Below, one piece after another: positions 25,277 through 26,661 of a stretch of DNA of 26,661 nt. Origin of the DNA: an uncultured Lentisphaeria bacterium. Lineage in GTDB: Bacteria; Verrucomicrobiota; Lentisphaeria; Victivallales; Victivallaceae. The stretch lies in the NCBI GenBank assembly GCA_949298665.1, contig CASFXO010000171.1, positions 1-26,661 of the forward strand. Direction: 5' to 3'. Under the pieces are notes generated by a model that had not been told where the DNA came from, made no database searches, and saw only the letters and a list, made by a program, of their open reading frames with translations. The position numbers and the translations under genes were made by a program. How positions within the stretch are numbered: position 1 is the stretch's first letter; each line of letters starts with the position of its first letter.

Positions 25277-25530
25277 TCGCGATCAGTTACGCCCATGCGA
25301 TATTCGTTTACATGACGTTGTGGCTGGTACTGCTGCTGGTGCTGTGGTTCCGGTCGCTGCTGCGGCGGAAGCGCTTTCAATGGCAGTTGACCAACAGCCG
25401 CCTCTTCGACTGCGACAACTGCCATTACGCCTTTCTGACCAAGGAAGAGGTCAATCTGACCCGCTGTCCCCGCTGCAACGCCATCTGCATCCGGCGCAGG
25501 AAACGGCGCAGCGCGCCGTTCCGCCCGTAA
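25273..25530 (+). CDS. small membrane protein with C-terminal zinc ribbon
   Basis: An 85-residue protein not tied to a known family. One transmembrane helix (about 9-29) is followed by a basic stretch (LLRRKRFQW), then a four-cysteine zinc-ribbon-like site: Cys47 and Cys50 (CDNC), Cys65 and Cys68 (CPRC). It ends in a highly basic Arg/Lys tail. The basic residues just after the helix suggest the ribbon faces the cytoplasm. ATGA overlap with the TonB-like gene makes it the last member of the exbBD group. It may be an assembly factor or sensor for that complex; nothing in the sequence settles this. Confidence 0.75.
   Translation: MIAISYAHAIFVYMTLWLVLLLVLWFRSLLRRKRFQWQLTNSRLFDCDNCHYAFLTKEEVNLTRCPRCNAICIRRRKRRSAPFRP
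25502..25520. repeat. perfect hairpin at the end of the operon
   Basis: AACGGCGC (25502-25509) and GCGCCGTT (25513-25520) form a perfect eight-base-pair stem with a three-base loop, ending ten bases before the zinc-ribbon stop. No T tract follows directly; a short TTTT occurs at 25537-25540. It may help end the plus-strand unit before the converging gene 20 bases on, but it is not a standard intrinsic terminator. Confidence 0.35.
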
Positions 25531-25550
25531 CGCGCGTTTTCTGAATCCAA

Positions 25551-26240
25551 TTACTTGTCCAGAGTAAAATAGTAATTCTGCGGCGTCAGCACACCGTCCA
25601 CGGTCGAGGTGGAGCTGACATAGGTAATCGGCGCGACATGACCGTCGTAAAAGGCGGCGTTGACGCTGTTGCGGTTGCCGTGGCGGGTCCAGCGCACATT
25701 GCTGTTGGGAGAGCCGTCCCAGGAACCGTGCAGGGCGCCGAGTTCATAATACATGCCGTCCAGAGAAGAAATCTTCTGTCCGGCGTTGCGCACCCGGCTC
25801 AGCTTGGTCAACGTATTCCAGGCTCCGGAACCGGAGATATAGCCGGAGGAACGGTTGTGCGCATAACCGCCGTAATTGCCGCTTTCGTGCATCACTTCGT
25901 ACTGAAACTTCATGTTGTCCTCTCCGACGGCGGACGGGCACATCGGCACCGCGGTTTTCAGATAACCCGGAAAACGGCGGGTGAAAATAGAGGCGGCATA
26001 AGGCGCCAGCCCGGTAAACCAGTTGAACTTGGCGGGAGCGTTATAACAGGCGGCCAGCCATTCGTTGTAGTCGACGGTATAAAGCTGTTCCGCGGTTCCC
26101 ATCTGTTTGAGAATGCTCGCACAGGAGCTGCGCCGGGCCTGTTCCCGCGCCTGATTCAAGGCCGGCAGCAGCATGGCCGCCAGAATCGCGATGATCGCGA
26201 TCACCACCAGAAGTTCGATCAGGGTGAATTTTCTCTTCAT
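25551..26240 (-). CDS. type II secretion pseudopilin-like protein (prepilin N-terminus)
   Basis: A 229-residue protein with a type IV prepilin N-terminus: short basic MKRK, then FTLIELLVVIAIIAILAAMLLPALNQARE, which is written here in part as FTLIELLVVIAI. Glu at +5 is present. The C-terminal domain ends in a block (VRWTRHGNRNSVNAAFYDGHV, then TPQNYY) of the DUF1559/H-Xn-DG kind found in large paralogous sets in Lentisphaerota and planctomycetes. The residue before Phe is Lys, not the Gly that prepilin peptidase normally requires. The start at 26240 follows GAGAGG and is downstream of a strong promoter; longer in-frame starts fall inside that promoter. It probably joins surface or periplasmic pseudopilin structures. 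Confidence 0.88.
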   Translation of the reverse strand: MKRKFTLIELLVVIAIIAILAAMLLPALNQAREQARRSSCASILKQMGTAEQLYTVDYNEWLAACYNAPAKFNWFTGLAPYAASIFTRRFPGYLKTAVPMCPSAVGEDNMKFQYEVMHESGNYGGYAHNRSSGYISGSGAWNTLTKLSRVRNAGQKISSLDGMYYELGALHGSWDGSPNSNVRWTRHGNRNSVNAAFYDGHVAPITYVSSTSTVDGVLTPQNYYFTLDK

Positions 26241-26294
26241 GGTGCCATTTCCTCTCTCGTTTGGAATTGTTGATTCATTCCTGCAGTTATTGAA

Positions 26295-26323
26295 ATTATA
26301 ACAAAAAAAAAGACATTTGTCAA
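26295..26323 (-). promoter_or_regulatory. consensus sigma-70 promoter of the pseudopilin gene
   Basis: TTGACA (26318-26323) and TATAAT (26295-26300) on the minus strand, both perfect, spaced by exactly 17 bases. The spacer includes nine consecutive T residues (26303-26311), which may bend the DNA. The leader would be about 50 bases. This is the strongest promoter in the window and implies high expression. Confidence 0.9.
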
Positions 26324-26401
26324 GTTCAGGGCAGCAGTTTCCCTTCACCACCATGATTTCCGGCAGATGATTTACGGTTTTCCCATGGCGGCAGACAAAC
26401 G

Positions 26402-26415
26402 GGGGCAGGCGCCCC
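26402..26415 (-). terminator. weak terminator candidate after the right-edge paralogue
   Basis: GGGGC and GCCCC (26411-26415 and 26402-26406 read on the minus strand) form a five-base-pair stem with a four-base loop, 66 bases past the stop of the partial gene. The following CGTTTGTCTG is only weakly T-rich, so it is a tentative site. Confidence 0.3.
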
Positions 26416-26481
26416 GGACGGCAACGTCTCCCCCGATGAATGCCTCCTCCTGAAGGTCCCGGACACCCTCGGCGCGGTCAT

Positions 26482-26661
26482 TCATTCGTTCAGCACCAGA
26501 TAATAGTTCTGTGGCGTCCGCACCCCGTCCACCATGGCGGAGGAAAGAATATGAGCTACCGTGCTCACATGGCCATCCAGAAAGACGGCATTGGCCATGT
26601 TCCGGCTGCCGTGACGGTTCCAGCGGACATTGCCGGTATTGAGGGGATCCCAGGCGACACT
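26482..26661 (-). CDS. pseudopilin-like protein, C-terminal part only
   Basis: The last 59 codons of a gene whose 5' part lies beyond the window. Read in frame from the edge it gives NVRWNRHGSRNMANAVFLDG, then HV, then DGVRTPQNYYLVLNE. This closely matches the C-terminus of the gene at 25551-26240 (NVRW.RHG.RN..NA.F.DGHV and DGV.TPQNYY), so it is a paralogue in the same orientation. The two are separated by about 240 bases with a promoter of their own for the left copy, pointing to tandem duplication with independent expression. Confidence 0.85.
   Translation of the reverse strand, partial: SVAWDPLNTGNVRWNRHGSRNMANAVFLDGHVSTVAHILSSAMVDGVRTPQNYYLVLNE

Overview
This is a GC-rich bacterial chromosomal window holding housekeeping genes and a few lineage-specific ones. 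The best taxonomic clue is the pair of pseudopilin-like genes at the right edge. Their start (MKRKFTLIELLVVIAII) and C-terminal pattern (RHG..N..NA.F.DGHV...TPQNYY) are typical of the PVC superphylum, especially Lentisphaerota/Victivallales. That placement is inference from memory of these families, not from a search. The envelope is diderm-like: LolCD lipoprotein export, lipobox proteins and an ExbB/ExbD pair are present.

Left part (1-16778), every gene on the minus strand. Read in transcription order from the right: a LeuA/CimA-type acyl-CoA:2-oxoacid synthase behind a leader that looks like a transcription attenuator; a 28-residue membrane peptide not previously counted; a DUF4230 protein; the LolC and LolD lipoprotein exporter; a LysM lipoprotein with its own promoter and a clear intrinsic terminator; a D-2-hydroxyacid dehydrogenase and a DUF4105 membrane protein; a large GH78-like protein; guaB with a near-consensus promoter; ispD and yraN; a sugar-phosphate isomerase-like TIM barrel; a ComF-type phosphoribosyltransferase; a KamA/EpmB-type radical SAM enzyme; and a small lipoprotein.

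Middle (16779-17173), the only gap above 300 bases. It is a divergent control region with the structured synthase leader and promoter on one side and the gyrB promoter on the other.

Right part (17174-25530), plus strand. gyrB, recA, a secreted TPR protein, ExbB, ExbD, a TonB-like proline-rich protein and a small membrane zinc-ribbon protein follow one another with gaps of 60 bases or less or with overlaps. They could form one transcription unit joining DNA topology and repair genes to an envelope energy-transduction module. This is the most unusual arrangement here. A complete pseudopilin gene with a perfect sigma-70 promoter and the 3' end of a paralogue close the window on the minus strand.

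No tRNA, rRNA, CRISPR array, transposase or prophage gene was seen. The most interesting items are the seven-gene gyrB-recA-ExbBD cluster, the attenuator-like leader at 16819-16999, the overlooked small ORF at 15160-15246, and symmetric operator-like repeats at the gyrB and lysM promoters.
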